DNA of 64,000 nt, taken from positions 868,001-932,000 of the forward strand of contig BAAHQB010000015.1 in assembly GCA_054601695.1 (NCBI GenBank), written 5' to 3'. The DNA comes from Amorphochlora amoebiformis. Lineage: Eukaryota > Cercozoa > Chlorarachniophyceae. Under the pieces are notes generated by a model. The model did not search any database, had not been told where the DNA came from, and saw nothing but the letters and a program-made list of their open reading frames with translations. The position numbers and the translations under genes are program-made. Of this stretch, positions 1 to 14,186 are shown piece after piece (position 1 is the first letter of the stretch; every line of letters begins with the position of its first letter).

Positions 1-15
1 ATATATGTATGTATA

Positions 16-65
<50 letters not shown>

Positions 66-100
66 TATGCATATGTATTATAAATACATATACTAGTAAA

Positions 101-145
<45 letters not shown>

Positions 146-173
146 ATATATATATATATATATATTATATGTA

Positions 174-206
<33 letters not shown>

Positions 207-215
207 TATATGTAA

Positions 216-262
<47 letters not shown>

Positions 263-330
263 GTACATGTATATTGATTTCATGTGCAAAAATACATGTA
301 TACACTACAAGTGTACATTCCTTCTTGCAT

Positions 331-378
<48 letters not shown>

Positions 379-403
379 ATAAATATAATTTATTTATATA
401 TAC

Positions 404-447
<44 letters not shown>

Positions 448-448
448 C
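1..448. repeat. (TA)n-rich intron sequence
   Basis: TA dinucleotide runs with several repeats of a unit containing TTATATGTAAATA; no coding signal. Confidence 0.7.
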
Positions 449-513
449 CTCTTAGTAATCCTTTGCCTTTCAGCCTCATTTCCTATCCCGTTTTTACTTT
501 CTAACCTCTTCAT
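449..513 (-). CDS. Gene A exon 48 (last one visible)
   Basis: Acceptor TTAATATAG|ATG and donor AAGAG|GTAATA, reading MKRLESKNGIGNEAERQRIT plus K. A copy of its acceptor edge ([15 protein letters not shown]) lies upstream at 765-813. The donor implies more exons to the left. Confidence 0.55.
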
Positions 514-684
514 CTATATTAATATATATATGACATACATATATATATATATATATATAGATATATTATATATATATATATATATTATTATATATCTACC
601 TATGTATATATATATATAAATAAATATTATACATAAAGATATATATATATATATATATATACATATATATGTATAATATTTATT

Positions 685-761
<77 letters not shown>

Positions 762-831
762 TAGCTTCATTCTTGAGTTCACTTTCACTTTCTAATACCT
801 TCACCTATATTAATATATATTATATATAATT

Positions 832-884
<53 letters not shown>

Positions 885-898
885 ATATATGTGTGTGT

Positions 899-952
<54 letters not shown>

Positions 953-1007
953 GTGTGTATATATAGGTAAGTAAAGGTAATTCGGAGATATTGTCTTCCA
1001 TATATAC

Positions 1008-1044
<37 letters not shown>

Positions 1045-1109
1045 CATACATATAAATATATATAAATATCTAATATATATATATATATATATATATATGA
1101 ATATCTATA

Positions 1110-1148
<39 letters not shown>

Positions 1149-1158
1149 TACATATATA

Positions 1159-1218
<60 letters not shown>

Positions 1219-1289
1219 CCTCTCCAAGATATGATCTTTGCATATAGTTTGTTTACCTATGTATTTCTATATGTATTTATGTACGCACA

Positions 1290-1369
<80 letters not shown>

Positions 1370-1411
1370 CGTAGGTAATTGACCTTTCGAAGATAACCTT
1401 TCCATACTCAA

Positions 1412-1458
<47 letters not shown>

Positions 1459-1531
1459 CATATATATGTATGTATTTATAACCAAGTACATTTCCAAGAT
1501 ATTGCCTGCATACTAAATATATATATATATT

Positions 1532-1570
<39 letters not shown>

Positions 1571-1714
1571 TTTACATATATATACATATACACAACATAT
1601 ATATATATATATATATATATCCATTTAAATATATATACATACACATATATATATACATATATATATATATATATGTATAAATATATATATATATATATAT
1701 ACATATGTAAGTAC
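514..1714. repeat. (TA)n intron with copies of exon edges
   Basis: Holds an acceptor-edge copy of exon 48 (765-813) and four donor-edge copies of exon 47 (about 965-1000, 1225-1255, 1375-1405, 1490-1512), each with the core ATCTTGGAAAG|GT or a decayed form. The rest is (TA)n and a (CA)n run. Confidence 0.7.
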
Positions 1715-1789
1715 CTTTCCAAGATGTTGTCTATGCCGTTTCTCGTCTGCCTCAGCAAATGCTTCAACTTCGGCCGCTTTTCTAATTTC
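1715..1789 (-). CDS. Gene A exon 47: charged helix
   Basis: Acceptor ATTCATAG|GAA and donor GGAAAG|GTACTT, 25 codons beginning [20 protein letters not shown]. Both edges are duplicated: two acceptor-edge copies upstream (1866-1910, 1977-2018) and four donor-edge copies downstream (about 1500, 1390, 1235, 980). A second minus frame is also open. Confidence 0.65.
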
Positions 1790-1799
1790 CTATGAATAT

Positions 1800-1844
<45 letters not shown>

Positions 1845-1865
1845 CATATGTATGTATGTATATAT

Positions 1866-1908
1866 TATCAAATGCTTCAACTTCGGCCGCTTTTCTAATT
1901 TCCTATGA

Positions 1909-1958
<50 letters not shown>

Positions 1959-2017
1959 GTATGCATGTATATATTATCAAATGCTTCAACTTCGGCCGCT
2001 TTTCTAATTTCCTATGA

Positions 2018-2018
<1 letters not shown>
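1866..2018 (-). repeat. Two acceptor-edge copies of gene A exon 47
   Basis: 1866-1910 and 1977-2018 repeat ATTCATAG|GAAATTAGAAAA and about 35 nt of exon, nearly unchanged, each followed by (TA)n. Confidence 0.85.
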
Positions 2019-2083
<65 letters not shown>

Positions 2084-2107
2084 GCATATATTATATATTA
2101 TATATTT

Positions 2108-2139
<32 letters not shown>

Positions 2140-2223
2140 TGTATACTATTTATACACGGAAACATAAGTACATAGCTTGTTTTAAAAATGTGGGTAGACT
2201 TATATAGACATATTTATTATATG

Positions 2224-2261
<38 letters not shown>

Positions 2262-2285
2262 TATGTATAGATTTCTACAATCGTA

Positions 2286-2321
<36 letters not shown>

Positions 2322-2347
2322 CATATATATACATGTATATAATTGAC

Positions 2348-2392
2348 CAAGGCTTTAATCTCGTCTTGCATTCTCTGCATGGCCTTTGAAAC
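2348..2392 (-). CDS. Gene A exon 46: coiled coil
   Basis: Acceptor ATTCTCAG|GTT and donor GCCTTG|GTCAAT, reading [15 protein letters not shown]. Confidence 0.6.
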
Positions 2393-2396
2393 CTGA

Positions 2397-2432
<36 letters not shown>

Positions 2433-2505
2433 CTACAATCATTTTAACATATTACATGCTCGACAGAGATGCTTCGCAGAAATAAAAAACTTCTATGAAT
2501 ATATG

Positions 2506-2537
<32 letters not shown>

Positions 2538-2550
2538 ATATGTAAATATG

Positions 2551-2589
<39 letters not shown>

Positions 2590-2652
2590 CACAAATATAT
2601 ACATATACATATGTATATATATGCATACATATGCATATGCTATATATGTGCG

Positions 2653-2699
<47 letters not shown>

Positions 2700-2712
2700 C
2701 TCGCATAAATAG

Positions 2713-2744
<32 letters not shown>

Positions 2745-2779
2745 CACATACATATACATATATTCCAACAACATCTCAC

Positions 2780-2830
2780 ATGTTCTGGCGGAGACGCTTC
2801 GCAGATATTACACGGCCGTAGTACACGTGC
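2780..2830 (-). CDS. Gene A exon 45: second NZF-type finger, second part
   Basis: Acceptor TTCCTAG|GCA and donor AACAT|GTGAGA, reading [21 protein letters not shown] gives the second Cys pair, with a spacer (13 residues) longer than the usual 10. A copy of its donor edge lies at 2440-2495. Confidence 0.7.
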
Positions 2831-2880
2831 CTAGGAACACACATACATCACTAAGACCCATTTTTATCCCTCTTTATTCA

Positions 2881-3545
<665 letters not shown>

Positions 3546-3558
3546 CTTCTATATAGAA

Positions 3559-3763
<205 letters not shown>

Positions 3764-3815
3764 CTCGATTTCATTGTAGAAAGTGCAACTACGACATGCC
3801 CAGAAATTCGGAGCT
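3764..3815 (-). CDS. Gene A exon 44: second NZF-type finger, first part
   Basis: Acceptor GATAATAG|A and donor ATCGAG|GTATAT. In phase it reads [17 protein letters not shown], the W-x-C-x2-C-T-F-x-N half of a RanBP2/NZF finger. The exon was found by phase prediction. Confidence 0.75.
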
Positions 3816-3840
3816 CTATTATCATATATATATATATATG

Positions 3841-3881
<41 letters not shown>

Positions 3882-4006
3882 AATGTACACGTGTATAATC
3901 TTACGTTAAATGAATATGTATACTATGTTATGTATTGTATTACATATGTCTACCTAAATAAATATACTATATATATAAATATATAAGAGTATATATGTAT
4001 TTAAAT

Positions 4007-4056
<50 letters not shown>

Positions 4057-4080
4057 ATATATATATATATATATATATTG

Positions 4081-4111
<31 letters not shown>

Positions 4112-4116
<5 letters not shown>

Positions 4117-4200
4117 GGATGAAATAAGTGGAATACCTACCTATCTCTAATAATGTCTGCCTCTCTGTAAATAATCATATATATATATATATACATATAC

Positions 4201-4255
<55 letters not shown>

Positions 4256-4278
4256 CAATGCATTTTTATATATATATT

Positions 4279-4316
<38 letters not shown>

Positions 4317-4368
4317 TTATATATATAAAACATATTGAATATCTACCTATAATCAGATCTGCACACAC

Positions 4369-4466
<98 letters not shown>

Positions 4467-4506
4467 GTTTAAAACATATTGAATATCTATCTCTAATCAG
4501 ATCTGC

Positions 4507-4586
<80 letters not shown>

Positions 4587-4640
4587 ATATATATACATAT
4601 ATAATATGTTTAAAACATATTGAATATCTATAATCAGATC
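4112..4640 (-). repeat. Donor-edge copies of gene A exon 43
   Basis: Four copies of GCAGATCTGATTAGAGATAG or shortened forms, at about 4136-4168, 4340-4362, 4478-4508 and 4616-4646, separated by (TA)n. Confidence 0.75.
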
Positions 4641-4712
4641 TGCATATGTATGTATATATATATATATATGTATATATATATGTATATATATATATATATA
4701 TAATATGTTTAC

Positions 4713-4752
4713 CTATCTCTAATCAGATCCGCCTCCTTCTCCCAGTCCGTCG
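4713..4752 (-). CDS. Gene A exon 43
   Basis: Acceptor ATATATAG|CG and donor GATAG|GTAAAC. The only open frame is [12 protein letters not shown]. Four shrinking copies of its 3' edge with donor lie downstream near 4620, 4490, 4340 and 4150. Confidence 0.65.
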
Positions 4753-4814
<62 letters not shown>

Positions 4815-4922
4815 GTGTGTACGTGTGTGTATATTTATATGTACATTATGCATGTATATATATATATATATATATAATATTATTTATTATATATATGTAT
4901 ATATATATACTATATATTATTG

Positions 4923-4960
<38 letters not shown>

Positions 4961-5090
4961 CAAACGTATTTGTATATGTGCATACATACACATGTATACA
5001 TATAAATACATACGTATACATATACATATTTATATATATACATACATATATAATATATTATATATATATATATATATTTCACATATATAT

Positions 5091-5109
<19 letters not shown>

Positions 5110-5125
<16 letters not shown>

Positions 5126-5211
5126 GGAGAGAGAGTATAATATAATCTACGTACACAAATACAACACAAACACTCAAAAACACACACAACATGTTTGGAT
5201 TCATTTATTTG

Positions 5212-5251
<40 letters not shown>

Positions 5252-5410
5252 GTATGTATATATATATATATATGTATCTTATTTTCATATGTGTGAATGT
5301 AATTACATTGTACAGAAGAAAATGGGTAAATATGGATACAGTATGAGAGAGAGAGAGAGAGAGAAGGGGGGGGGAGAGAGAGAGCTTTAGAGAGCAAGAG
5401 GGTGAATATA

Positions 5411-5467
<57 letters not shown>

Positions 5468-5943
5468 ATATATATATATAAATATATATATAAATATATA
5501 TGGATATACATATATAAATATAAAAATTTATAACATATATCTATATAGTAAATACAGCAAAAGAGAGAAACAATACGGAAAATGACAAAGAAAAAAGGGG
5601 AAAAAAGAGAGAAGAAATAGAGAGAAAAAAAGAGCAAAAAATAGAAAAAGTAGAGAGATAAAAAAAAAAGCAAATAGAAGGCAAAACAGAGAGAAAAATC
5701 AGAGATGAAGAGGAAAAAAAAAAAAAAAGAAAAAACCGAGAAAATGCGAGGAAAAAGAGAGGAAATTCGAGGAAAATGCGAGGAAAAAGAGAGAAAAAGA
5801 GGGGAAAAAAGAGAGAAAAAGAGGGGAAAAAAGAGAGAAAAAAGAGGGGAAAAAAAAGAGAGAAACAGAGAGAAAAAGAGAGAAAAAGAGAGAAAAAGAA
5901 GGAAACAGAGAGAAAAAAGAGAGAAAAAGAGAGAAATAGCAAC
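5110..5943. repeat. GA- and A/G-rich tract with (TA)n
   Basis: Purine-rich on plus: GAGAGA runs at 5110-5135 and 5345-5400, then about 370 bp of AGAGAAAAA-type sequence (5560-5940). No coding signal. Confidence 0.8.
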
Positions 5944-6011
5944 CCTCAGTTGTCTTGGAATTATCGATGCCTCCCACCGAACATAGTGCTAACAGGGGCT
6001 TAATGTGACTA
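5944..6011 (-). CDS. Gene A exon 42
   Basis: Reads [20 protein letters not shown] plus TE and ends at TGAGG|GTTGCT. The acceptor AGGCAAG|T fits the phase; TATACAG|G four bases upstream is stronger but out of phase. Confidence 0.55.
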
Positions 6012-6288
6012 CTTGCCTGTATACATATATATATATATATATATATATATGTAAATTTATATATATATATGTATGTATATATATATATTATATAAAAAAT
6101 ATATGTGTATATATATGTAAATACATATACATATATATGTTTGTAAATGAATATGTGTAAAATATATTCGCGCAGACATAAATATATTATATATATATAT
6201 ATATACATATATATATACATATATACATATATATATAATATATTTACAGTATATATATACACATGTATATATATATACATATATACAC

Positions 6289-6345
6289 TTAGAACGGCGG
6301 TATGATATATCAATGGTAGCCCATTGTTTGTTTGAGTATGATAAA
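6289..6345 (-). CDS. Gene A exon 41
   Basis: Acceptor ATGTGTAG|T and donor TCTAA|GTGTAT, reading [18 protein letters not shown]. Confidence 0.5.
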
Positions 6346-6437
6346 CTACACATACATATATATATATATACATATATATATATACATATATATACACACA
6401 CATATATATATATATATATAATATAAATATATATATA

Positions 6438-6485
<48 letters not shown>

Positions 6486-6486
6486 C

Positions 6487-6528
6487 CTTCCGTGCGCAAT
6501 TTCGGATCGATTTCGAGAGGCTAGATAT
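6487..6528 (-). CDS. Gene A exon 40
   Basis: Acceptor TTAACCATAG|A and donor GGAAG|GTATAT, reading [13 protein letters not shown] in the phase shared with exons 39 and 41. Confidence 0.5.
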
Positions 6529-6561
6529 CTATGGTTAAATTTATTATATATATATATATGT

Positions 6562-7550
<989 letters not shown>

Positions 7551-7554
7551 CAAC

Positions 7555-7608
7555 CTGATCCTTATCTCTTTTGCTTCGAGATGGGTACCATGGCATGACA
7601 AGCAGCAC
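7555..7608 (-). CDS. Gene A exon 39, tentative
   Basis: Donor GATCAG|GTTGTG after a frame containing [14 protein letters not shown]. The acceptor (GGTTTAG|G) and frame are uncertain; an alternative frame ends in TAA at 7562. Confidence 0.35.
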
Positions 7609-7679
7609 CTAAACCACACCTCTCCTCAGAAAACTTCCCGCTAATCCCTACCTTCTCCCAGCTCAGAAAACAGATGAGG

Positions 7680-7770
7680 GAAGAGGAGAGAGGGAAGAGA
7701 AATGGAGAGAGAGAGAGAGAGAGGAGAGAGAGAGGAGAGAGAGAGAAGAGAGGGAAGGGAAATATATATG

Positions 7771-7826
<56 letters not shown>

Positions 7827-8312
7827 GAGAGGAGAGAGAGAGAAGAGAGAGAAGAGAAATAGAAGAGAAATAGACGGGGAGAGAGGAGAGAGAGAGAGAA
7901 GAGAGAGAGAAAATAGAGAGAGAGAGAGAGCGAGAGCGAGAGGAAGAGAGCGAGAGCGAGAGAAAGAGAGCGAGAGCGAGAGAAAGAGAGCGAGAGCGAG
8001 AGAAAGAGAGCGAGAGCGAGAGAAAGGGAGCGAGAGCGAGAGAAAGGGAGCGAGAACGAGAAAGAGAGTTGAGAGAGAGAGGAAGAGAGCGAGAGAGAGA
8101 GAAATAGAGCGAGAGCGTGAGAAAGAGACCGAGAGAGAAAGAGAGCGAGAGAGAAAGAGAGCGAGAGAGACAGAAAGAGAGCGAGAGAGAGAGAGAGCGA
8201 GAGAGACCGAAAGAGACCGAGAGAGAGAGAAACAGAGCGAGAGAGAGAAAGAGAGCGAGAGAGAAAGAGAGCGAGAGCATGAGAAAGAGAGCGAGAGAGA
8301 GAGAAAGAGAGC
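7680..8312. repeat. (GA)n with GAGAGCGAGA units
   Basis: About 600 bp of GA repeats with a GAAAGAGAGCGAGAGC sub-repeat. It abuts the 3' side of gene A exon 38. Confidence 0.9.
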
Positions 8313-8381
8313 GAGATTGAATCTCGATTTGTGGATAACCGCATCTAGAATCTCTACGAAGTACTCGACCATGTTTACATC
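8313..8381 (-). CDS. Gene A exon 38
   Basis: Acceptor TACATACAG|GAT, with 23 codons starting DVNMVEYFVEILDAVIHKSR. It runs straight into a (CT)n tract with no GT donor for about 75 nt, so the 3' boundary is unknown. The 117-bp array upstream (8487-9760) repeats its acceptor and first 11 bases. Confidence 0.65.
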
Positions 8382-8486
8382 CTGTATGTATATATATATA
8401 TATATATATAAAAAAATATATATATATATATATATATACCATATATATATATATATATATATATATTAACATATATATATATATAT

Positions 8487-9760
8487 TTATATGTTATATA
8501 CGTATACATTTAGATAAAAATCTTTTACAAGTATACACAGAAACTTAATGTTAAAACTTCACATAAACATGAGAATGTTTACATCCTGTATATATAGATG
8601 TTTTACATACGTATACATTTAGGTAAAAATCAATTATAAGTATACATAGAAACTTAATGTAAAAACATCATATAAACATGAGAATGTTTATATCCTGTAC
8701 ATATAGATGTTTTACATACGTATATATTTAGGTAAAAATCAATTACAAGTATACATAGAAACTTAATGTAAAAACATCACATAAACATGAGAATGTTTAC
8801 ATCCTGTATATATAGATATTTTACATACGTATACATTTAGGTAAAATCGATTACAAGTATACATAGAAACTTAATGTAAAAACATCACCTAAACACGAGA
8901 ATGTTCACATCCTGTATATATAGATATTTTACATACGTATACGTTTAGGTAAAATCGATTACAAGTATACACAGAAACTTAATGTAAATCACATAAACAA
9001 GTGAATGTTTACATCCTGTATATATAGAGATTTTACATACGTATATATTTAGGTAAAAATCAATTACAAGTATACACGGAAACTTAATGTAAAAGCATCG
9101 CATAAACATGAAAATGTTCACATCCTGTATATATAGATATTTTACATACGTATACGTTTAGGTAAAATCGATTACAAGTATACACAGAAACTTAATGTAA
9201 ATCACATAAACAAGTGAATGTTTACATCCTGTATATATAGATATTTTACCTATGTATATATTTAGGTAAAAATCAATTACAAGTATACATAGAAACTTAA
9301 TGTAAAACATCACATAAACATGAGAATGTTCACATCCTGTATATATAGATATTTTACATACGTATACGTTTAGGTAAAATCGATTACAAGTATACACAGA
9401 AACTTAATGTAAATCACATAAACAAGTGAATGTTTACATCCTGTATATATAGATATTTTACATATGTATATATTTAGGTAAAAATCAATTACAAGTATAC
9501 ATAGAAACTTAATGTAAAAACATCACATAAACATGAGAATGTTTACATCCTGTATATATAGATGTTTTACATACGTATACATTTAGGTAAAAATCAATTA
9601 TAAGTATACATAGAAACTTAATGTAAAACATCACATAAACATGAGAATGTTCACATCCTGTATATATAGAGATTTTACATACGTATATATTTAGGTAAAA
9701 ATCAATTACAAGTATACATAGAAACTTAATGTAAAAGCATAGAATAAACATGAAAATATG
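8487..9760 (-). repeat. Array of about 117-bp units: acceptor-edge copies of exon 38
   Basis: About eleven units containing TTTACATCCTGTATATATAG (plus). On the minus strand each unit carries TATACAG|GATGTAAACAT, the acceptor and first bases of exon 38, followed by about 100 bp of intron-derived sequence. Units are highly similar, with small indels. Confidence 0.85.
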
Positions 9761-9810
9761 AATTGAATGTAAAAATGCTATTATGCACACATGAATGTAC
9801 ATTACATATG

Positions 9811-9851
<41 letters not shown>

Positions 9852-10035
9852 TATACATGTATATATATATATATACATATATTTACATATGTCTTCTGTT
9901 CGAAGAATACATATTGTACATATGCATGTTTGTATTTGTATACTGTGAAAACATACATTGTGCATAAATGTGTATGTGTAAATATATGTATATATATATA
10001 TATATATATTGTATATGAATACATGCATATCTATT

Positions 10036-10108
<73 letters not shown>

Positions 10109-10140
10109 ATACGTACATACATGCATATATACACACATTC

Positions 10141-10175
<35 letters not shown>

Positions 10176-10285
10176 CATAAAATACATATATATATATACA
10201 TACATATATATTATACATACATATATATATATATATATATTATACATATATACATACAAACATTATATATATATACGTGAAGAGA

Positions 10286-10415
10286 GAGCCCTGCCCTAAC
10301 CTAGCCCTAAGCTCTAAGCCCTAAGCCCTAAGCCCTAAGCCTAAGCCTAACCCTAACCCTAACCCTAACCCTAACCCTAACCCTAACCCGACACCCTAAG
10401 CCCTAAGCCCTAAGC
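10286..10415. repeat. CCCTAA-type interstitial telomeric tract
   Basis: CCCTAAG variants followed by about six perfect CCCTAA units. Confidence 0.9.
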
Positions 10416-10431
10416 TCAGTCCGGTGGTTAC

Positions 10432-10503
10432 CCTCATCATCCTCCCATAGGGCCTCGAGGGGTCAGTAAAGTCGAAAGCAACATTTGCATTATTGTGAAG
10501 TGC
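10432..10503 (-). CDS. Gene A exon 37: Ariadne-like NN segment
   Basis: Acceptor GTGATGTAG|GCA and donor ATGAGG|GTAACC, 24 codons beginning ALHNNANVAFDFTDPSRPYG. It resembles the FYL-x-x-NN-x-x-x-I-F-E stretch that follows YVF in Ariadne proteins. Confidence 0.65.
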
Positions 10504-10529
10504 CTACATCACACTCACTCTCAACTGTC

Positions 10530-10690
10530 ACCTTGAAATGTCACGCTAGAATGTCACGCTAGAATGTCACGCTAGTAGTATCATGCAAGAATGTCACGCT
10601 ACTAGGATCCTCACGTTAGAATGTCACGCTACACTGTCACGCTAGAATGTCACGCTAAGATGTCACGCTGAGGTGTCACACGCGCTAAAT
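10530..10690. repeat. 13-14-bp minisatellite
   Basis: AATGTCACGCTAG repeated about ten times with variants; it lies just upstream (minus sense) of exon 37. Confidence 0.85.
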
Positions 10691-10759
10691 CAATGCGCAA
10701 AATGGTAACGTCGAAACTGTCACAGGCACTTTAATATTAGAGGTTATGGGATAGAGGAA

Positions 10760-10975
10760 TGGAGAGAGAGCGTGAGTTAGGAGAGAGAAACATGCATACT
10801 CTTTACCCCCTGGGTGTGAGAGGAGAGAGAGAGAGAGAGAAAGCGAGAGAGAAAGAGAGAGAGAGAGAGAGAAAGAGAGAGAAAGCGAGAGAGAAAGCGA
10901 GAGAGAGAGCGAGAGGAAGAGAGAGAGGGATAGTTAAGAGAGAGCGAGAGCGAGACAGAGAGAGGAAGAGAGGGA
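10760..10975. repeat. (GA)n tract
   Basis: GAGAGAAAGCGAGAGA-type repeat. Confidence 0.85.
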
Positions 10976-11009
10976 TGTATATTTGAAGCGTTACGAGAAG
11001 TATGAATAC

Positions 11010-11040
<31 letters not shown>

Positions 11041-11069
11041 TCATACACACACAAATATTTTCATATTTT

Positions 11070-11104
<35 letters not shown>

Positions 11105-11156
11105 GTAGGGGGATAGTTAAGAGAGAGAGAGCGGAAATAAGATAGAGTCGATGTAC

Positions 11157-11214
11157 CATGAAGACATAGCAGGAACGCACAAATATGTGGGCAGATATCA
11201 AGAATCTCGCCGCT
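11157..11214 (-). CDS. Gene A exon 36: Ariadne-like helix
   Basis: The frame ARFLISAHIFVRSCYVFM ends at donor ATG|GTACAT; 'YVF' after a basic helix recalls the Ariadne domain. The acceptor may be CATTCAG|A (11214) or CAGAG|C (11212), and the junction with exon 35 is not settled. The plus strand also has an open exon-like reading (MWADIKNLAALNVTVTMRVE). Confidence 0.6.
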
Positions 11215-11635
11215 CTGAATGTCACGGTGACAATGAGGGTTGAGGTAAGCATTTTTTTGGGGTTCGGTTGGATGTTGGGTTAGGGTTAGGGTTGGGTTAG
11301 GGTTAGGGTTGGATTAGGGTCAGTTTTAGGGTTAGGTTAGGGCAGAAATCAAGAATCTCGCCGCTCTGAATGTCACAGTGACAATGAGGGTTGAGGTAAG
11401 GAATTTTTTGGGGTTCGGTCGGATTAGTGGTTGGGTTTGGGATAGGGTTAGGGTTAGGGTTGGGTTAGGGTTAGGGTTTAAGGTTAGGGTTAGGGTTAGG
11501 TTAGGGCAGATATCAAGAATCTCGCCGCTCTGAATGTGGCGGTTACGATGAGGGTTAAGGTAAGGATTTTTTGGGGTTCGGTTGGATTGGTGGTTGGGTT
11601 TGGGATGGAGTTTGGGTTAGGGTTGGGTTAGTATA
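11215..11635 (-). repeat. Acceptor-edge copies of exon 36 embedded in TTAGGG
   Basis: Two further copies (11343-11400, 11506-11563) of the exon 36 acceptor region, each flanked by TTAGGG-type repeats, forming units of about 160 bp. Confidence 0.85.
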
Positions 11636-12050
11636 TATAATATATAACATATATATATATATATATATGTATAATATAATATACAGGTGTTAAGAGTTAG
11701 GGTTGAGATTTGGTTAGGGCTAGGGTCATATGTAAGGGGTTAGAGTTAGGGTTAGGATTAAGTTAGGGATAGGGTTAGGGTTAGGGTTTGGGTCATAGGT
11801 TGGGGGTTAGAGTTAGGGTTAGAATTTGGTTAGGGTTACGGTTAGAATTAGGCTTAGCTTTAGGATTTGGTTAGGGTTAGGGTTAGGGTTAGGGTTAGGG
11901 TTAGGGTTAGGGTCATAGGTTAGGGGTTTGAGTTAGGGTTAGGACGGTTAGTAGGGTCATTGCTTAGAGGTTGGAGTTAGGGTTACGATTTGGTTAGGGT
12001 TAGGGTTAGGGTTAGGGTTAGGGTTAGGGTTAGGGTTAGGGTCACTGTGC
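11636..12050. repeat. Degenerate TTAGGG tract
   Basis: TTAGGG with many variants, ending in two pure runs (11875-11920, 11993-12042). Confidence 0.9.
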
Positions 12051-12084
12051 AACGTCCGCTTGGTCCATTCCACAACCCTGGATG

Positions 12085-12100
12085 GTTAATATATATATAT

Positions 12101-12152
<52 letters not shown>

Positions 12153-12207
12153 ATGAGAATTAAGTAAATATATATATATATACATTCTGTGTTTTTGAAT
12201 ATATATA

Positions 12208-12251
<44 letters not shown>

Positions 12252-12276
12252 TAAAAATATACATTTTCATTTATAG

Positions 12277-12316
<40 letters not shown>

Positions 12317-12365
12317 CAGTATATATATATATATATTACAGTATATATATATTATTTTTATATAT

Positions 12366-12396
<31 letters not shown>

Positions 12397-12397
12397 C

Positions 12398-12435
<38 letters not shown>

Positions 12436-12485
12436 TTCAGTGGCAAACAAATGAAAATATACAACAAATATACATATATGCTGTG

Positions 12486-12557
<72 letters not shown>

Positions 12558-12578
12558 TACATATGCATACACACATGT

Positions 12579-12625
<47 letters not shown>

Positions 12626-12631
12626 TATTAC
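12085..12631. repeat. (TA)n intron
   Basis: TA repeats; no other signal. Confidence 0.8.
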
Positions 12632-12708
12632 TCCTTTCTTTGTGTCCAATTCTTTAAGAGCTTCCTGGAGTTTTTCTGGAGATCTCTCGAGATCTTTCAG
12701 TTCGGTTT
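12632..12708 (-). CDS. Gene A exon 35: coiled coil
   Basis: Acceptor TTTATCTAG|AA and donor AAAGGA|GTAATA. The only open frame is [20 protein letters not shown] plus DTKKG. A copy of its acceptor edge (TELKALDKS) lies upstream at 12790-12832. Confidence 0.7.
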
Positions 12709-12740
12709 CTAGATAAATGAATATGTATATATAATATATA

Positions 12741-12785
<45 letters not shown>

Positions 12786-12832
12786 ACATATAGATTTGTC
12801 GAGAGCTTTCAGTTCGGTTTCTACGAAAATGA
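12786..12832 (-). repeat. Acceptor-edge copy of exon 35
   Basis: Repeats the ATTCATTTTCGTAG|AAACCGAACTGAAAG region with changes, truncated after about 30 exon bases. Confidence 0.8.
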
Positions 12833-12935
12833 ATATATATATATATATATATATAATATATATACATATATATATATATATATAATATATATAAATACCT
12901 AAATAAAATATCTGATACATATTTACATATATAAT

Positions 12936-12974
<39 letters not shown>

Positions 12975-13007
12975 GTATATATATATATACATGTATATAT
13001 TTATATG

Positions 13008-13046
<39 letters not shown>

Positions 13047-13108
13047 TGTAAAGCGCATGTAAACATGTATCTACATATGCACATACAAATAATTATTTTT
13101 TATATTTA

Positions 13109-13144
<36 letters not shown>

Positions 13145-13151
<7 letters not shown>

Positions 13152-13195
13152 TATACCTACGGCGAAATGCAGCATCTCCTTATGCAAATACGGCC

Positions 13196-13197
<2 letters not shown>
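13145..13197 (-). repeat. Donor-edge copy of exon 34
   Basis: 45 nt of exon 34's 3' part plus donor CCGTAG|GTATAC. Confidence 0.85.
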
Positions 13198-13235
<38 letters not shown>

Positions 13236-13270
13236 TATATACATATATATATATATATTATATAGTATAC

Positions 13271-13332
13271 CCACGGCGAAATGCAGCATCTCTTTATGCA
13301 AATACGGCCGAACTCTCCCCGTGGATAGCGAG
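13271..13332 (-). CDS. Gene A exon 34
   Basis: Acceptor GTATACAAAG|C and donor CCGTGG|GTATAC. In phase it reads [21 protein letters not shown] truncated copy of its 3' edge lies at 13145-13195; the two coding differences there are synonymous in this frame and non-synonymous or stop in the alternative. Confidence 0.7.
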
Positions 13333-13379
13333 CTTTGTATACGAATATGTATACGAGTATGTATATAATATGTATTATA

Positions 13380-13392
13380 TTGTATATATGTA

Positions 13393-13437
<45 letters not shown>

Positions 13438-13456
13438 CATACACACACGCACACAC

Positions 13457-13501
<45 letters not shown>

Positions 13502-13504
13502 GTG

Positions 13505-13548
<44 letters not shown>

Positions 13549-13588
13549 CATATACCTCGTATCTGTGGTTATATATTTATATATTATT

Positions 13589-13678
<90 letters not shown>

Positions 13679-13736
13679 TATTTATATATACATATATATA
13701 TATAGATATATTATATCATATGTATATATCATATGC

Positions 13737-13781
<45 letters not shown>

Positions 13782-13918
13782 GTGTGTGTATAGATTGCAG
13801 CATATGCCGACCTCCCCACCGATTGGCAAATTATGAAAAAGAAGTTATAATTATGAATAATAATACATCATTTATATGTATACGTATATTTCATAGACAT
13901 ATGCATGTATTAATGTGT

Positions 13919-13952
<34 letters not shown>

Positions 13953-13960
13953 ATTAATAT

Positions 13961-14030
<70 letters not shown>

Positions 14031-14148
14031 TTGTATGTATGTATAATATTAGTATAATATCGTATAATACATTAAGATTCTCCATATACATATGTATATG
14101 TACATGTATACATATATGTATATTTATATATATATGCATGTTATATAC

Positions 14149-14186
<38 letters not shown>

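Noticed and set aside
7562-8472. Leu/Ser-rich frames of 240-270 codons
   Set aside because: Open only because GA repeats lack stops; only the two ends contain exon-like unique sequence.
11153-11247. Plus-strand exon MWADIKNLAALNVTVTMRVE with donor GTAAGC
   Set aside because: Attractive, but the minus reading (ARFLISAHIFVRSCYVFM) fits the Ariadne-like context and neighbouring exons; edge duplications are symmetric between strands and cannot decide.
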